6,755 nt of DNA from Chloroflexota bacterium (GTDB lineage: Bacteria; Chloroflexota; Anaerolineae; Anaerolineales; UBA4823). The notes under the pieces were generated by a model that was given only the letters and a program-made list of their open reading frames with translations, was not told the DNA's origin and did not search any database. The stretch spans positions 1 through 6,755 of the forward strand of contig DAOVXM010000142.1 in NCBI GenBank assembly GCA_030636125.1, written 5' to 3'. This document shows, in pieces, positions 4,969 through 6,755 of this stretch (the stretch's first letter is position 1; the number at the start of each line of letters is the position of its first letter). A program made the position numbers and the translations under genes.

Positions 4969-5874
4969 TCATAGCTGAAAAATCTGCCCAGTTTTGGCTA
5001 TGTCAACTCCTGCGGCCATTACAGTCTCTCGTTCAGGACTATCTTCATCCAGGAGCGGGTTGGTATGGTTCAAATGGATCAGCACTAGCTGAGTATCTAA
5101 TTTGGAGAACAAATCTATAGTGTGCGGCACCAATGGGTGAGCGACCGGTGGGCGCCCGCCAATTTCGTCACCACTGAAAAAGGTCGCATCCAGCAGGGCA
5201 TAATCCACGGAAGAGATAACTGCTTCCGCCTCACGCCAGGCTTCCAATTGGTCAATATCCGGCACATACAGCAGCGATTTCTCTGGCCCCTTGATGAGAT
5301 AAGCAAAAGTGCCGCTGTTGTTCTCGTCCCGGTGTGGCACGCTTATGGAGGTTATTTGCAACCCGTGGGCAAGCTTCACCGGCTGATGATTTTCCAAGGT
5401 CACAAAGTCAAAATCATGGCTGTTCGCGTACAAATCCTTATTCTTCAGTAATGCAATCAATCGCTGCGAGGCGAATATCTTTAACTGGTTCACCAGCATG
5501 GCTGCCTGCCCGAATTGAGATAATCCAGCGATATGTCCCATGTGAGCGTGGGTCAGAAAGATTCCATCCGGCTGGCGTAAACGCCGCGCTTGTTTAGGAT
5601 GGGGTCTGATATATTCACCGAGAAGCTCAAGCTGGTATTTGATATCCGGGGTAGCATCGACCAGCCACATTTTAGCTGGCTCTGTGCGCCGATCCACAAT
5701 CCCCAGACAAGCCACATACTCCCCTTTATGCGGGTCTTCATAAGCCTGGGAACAGCGCGTACAGCGGCAGCCCATATGTGGTAAGCCCCCATCCTGCATG
5801 ATGCCTAAGACGACCACTGAAACCGAATTGGGTTGGATATTCAGCATAGCTGGATTATACCCAACCCCTGTCAT
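4969..5874 (-). CDS. PqqB-like metallo-beta-lactamase-fold protein (301 aa)
   Basis: Related to PqqB over its whole length. The N-terminus has a VVVLGIMQDGGLPHMGC strand-loop, followed by CRCTRC, so C36, C38 and C41 match the CxCxxC that PqqB uses for a structural metal. LVDATPDIKYQL (71-82) parallels PqqB's SPDI segment. The C-terminal LIHLNHTNPLLDEDSPER is close to PqqB's INNTNP...DENSPER block. Unlike typical PqqB, it keeps a metal-type histidine cluster, H109-A-H111-M-G113-H114, but with Gly in place of the Asp of HxHxDH. Further candidate ligands are in PHRDE, YVPDID and GRPPVAH. Such proteins are often annotated as PQQ synthesis proteins or MBL hydrolases; no other pqq gene is nearby, so PQQ synthesis is doubtful here. 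ATG 5874 lies 6 bp after the upstream stop, with only a weak GAG upstream, which suggests coupling; Met10 (MLNIQ) is an alternative start. Confidence 0.88.
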   Translation of the reverse strand: MTGVGYNPAMLNIQPNSVSVVVLGIMQDGGLPHMGCRCTRCSQAYEDPHKGEYVACLGIVDRRTEPAKMWLVDATPDIKYQLELLGEYIRPHPKQARRLRQPDGIFLTHAHMGHIAGLSQFGQAAMLVNQLKIFASQRLIALLKNKDLYANSHDFDFVTLENHQPVKLAHGLQITSISVPHRDENNSGTFAYLIKGPEKSLLYVPDIDQLEAWREAEAVISSVDYALLDATFFSGDEIGGRPPVAHPLVPHTIDLFSKLDTQLVLIHLNHTNPLLDEDSPERETVMAAGVDIAKTGQIFQL

Positions 5875-5880
5875 TTAATC

Positions 5881-6714
5881 TCAGGCTAGGCCAAGCAACC
5901 TGGCCGGGATTACGCGCGTCATAAGATCAAGATTCTCTTCAGAGACACCAACCTCCAGCATCCCTGAGATGAGCGAACGCATGCCTTCCACTGGTGAGGG
6001 GTAAACCACCTGACCGAAATCGGTAGCCAGCACATTCAATTCAGCGCCCAGTTCCACCACTGCCTTGGCGATGGTCGCCATCGAGACGTCGGTTCCCTTG
6101 GTCACCACCGTGTACAGGCAGCGCTCGAAGTACACACCTGGTCCACACAATTCTTTTTGTATCTCTAGCGGCATGTTGACCACGGGCAACTCGGGATGCG
6201 TGACCAGAATACTTTTCACCCCTACACCCCTGGCGGCCTTGACCAGGATAATAATTTCCTCAACCGAAAGATGTCCAGTCCCCAGGATAACATCGGCAGG
6301 CGCGATCAACCTCAATATATCATTTACAACCGGCTTGATGGCGCCCGATTCATCCAGGATAGTGATCCCTTCCCCATCTACATTGGATGCACGCAAATGA
6401 TTGGCAGCGGAGAGGGTTGGCATCCAGATTTCTTTAGCTCCCATCGCCAGCGCGACCTCGACCGCGCACGGATTGAGTCCTCCAACTGCCTGGTTCAACA
6501 CCAGCCCACCGAAAACCTGGATACCCTCGACCTGTTTAGAGGCAATCGCCGCCCGGTCAGCGGTCAGTGTATGGTGAGATTTCAGCAGTACAGCGCGCAT
6601 ACCTGCCTCTGCCGCCTCGTGTGCGATCTCCACATCATCCATCAAGCGCGGTTGTACATCTGGAGCGGTGTGGACGTGCAAATCGATTACATCATTCAGG
6701 TCATTCTTTTTCAT
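5881..6714 (-). CDS. DUF6282-like amidohydrolase-fold protein (277 aa)
   Basis: Resembles proteins annotated as DUF6282, relatives of the amidohydrolase/PHP metal-dependent hydrolases with no assigned reaction. The opening DLHVHTAPD (11-19) carries the HxH metal motif (H13, H15). K45 in LLKSHH is placed like the lysine many amidohydrolases carbamylate. Later come H148 (GTGHLS), H173 (VTHPE) and D232 (ATDFGQ), the order expected of metal ligands and a catalytic acid on a TIM barrel. Conserved-looking segments include GGLVLNQAVGGLNP (69-82) and EIWMPTLSAANH (95-106). The full length appears present. ATG 6714 is preceded by AGGA with a 5-nt spacer. It heads the visible unit, 6 bp ahead of the PqqB-like gene; its promoter is not identifiable in the 41 bp left at the edge. 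Hydrolase or lactonase-like activity is inference. Confidence 0.85.
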   Translation of the reverse strand: MKKNDLNDVIDLHVHTAPDVQPRLMDDVEIAHEAAEAGMRAVLLKSHHTLTADRAAIASKQVEGIQVFGGLVLNQAVGGLNPCAVEVALAMGAKEIWMPTLSAANHLRASNVDGEGITILDESGAIKPVVNDILRLIAPADVILGTGHLSVEEIIILVKAARGVGVKSILVTHPELPVVNMPLEIQKELCGPGVYFERCLYTVVTKGTDVSMATIAKAVVELGAELNVLATDFGQVVYPSPVEGMRSLISGMLEVGVSEENLDLMTRVIPARLLGLA

Positions 6715-6755
6715 AACATTCCTATCAACAACTCAGAGAGATTGAAAACACCCTC

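Noticed and set aside
1..6755. CRISPR array, toxin-antitoxin, phage-defence or transposase genes
   Set aside because: I looked for regularly spaced repeats and the relevant protein motifs on both strands and saw none; the genes present are metabolic and membrane types.

Overview
The window reads as an ordinary chromosomal stretch of a bacterium with moderate GC. The gene families (a DUF6282-type amidohydrolase-like protein, a PqqB-like metallo-beta-lactamase-fold protein, paired small acyltransferases, a membrane-embedded M28 peptidase) remind me most of Chloroflexota (Anaerolineae-like). That placement is an impression from family content, not a computed assignment. Every gene I can support lies on the minus strand, so transcription runs from the right end to the left end.

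Right block (6714 down to 3349): a DUF6282-like protein, then 6 bp later a PqqB-like protein, then after 80 bp a zinc-dependent alcohol dehydrogenase, then a YpeA-type GNAT acetyltransferase. This looks like one transcription unit. The first three are all predicted metalloenzymes or metalloenzyme-like proteins acting on small molecules. They may form a small metabolic pathway, but the substrate cannot be read from the sequence. No PQQ biosynthesis partner (pqqA/C/D/E) is visible.

Middle block (3348 down to 1591): a 247-bp AT-rich intergenic region holds a good minus-strand promoter candidate. A CRP/FNR-like palindrome abuts its -35 box, at the spacing of a class II activator site. It would drive two tandem 222-aa PlsC-type acyltransferases separated by 3 bp. 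They are about 59% identical by hand count, so this is a tandem duplication, and one copy has lost the arginine of motif III. The unit ends in a clear Rho-independent terminator at 1591-1628.

Left block (1568 down to 1): a 122-bp palindromic, MITE-like element (1447-1568) lies directly against the start codon of an unrecognised multi-pass membrane protein. That gene is followed by a 25-codon small ORF with a very good Shine-Dalgarno sequence, then by the first 165 codons of a membrane-anchored M28 peptidase that runs off the left edge. Spacings of 22 and 19 bp suggest co-transcription.

I see no rRNA, tRNA, CRISPR array, defence system or transposase gene. The most unusual items are the MITE-like element at the start codon, the candidate CRP/FNR-regulated duplicated acyltransferase unit, the small ORF, and the DUF6282 / PqqB-like / dehydrogenase cluster.
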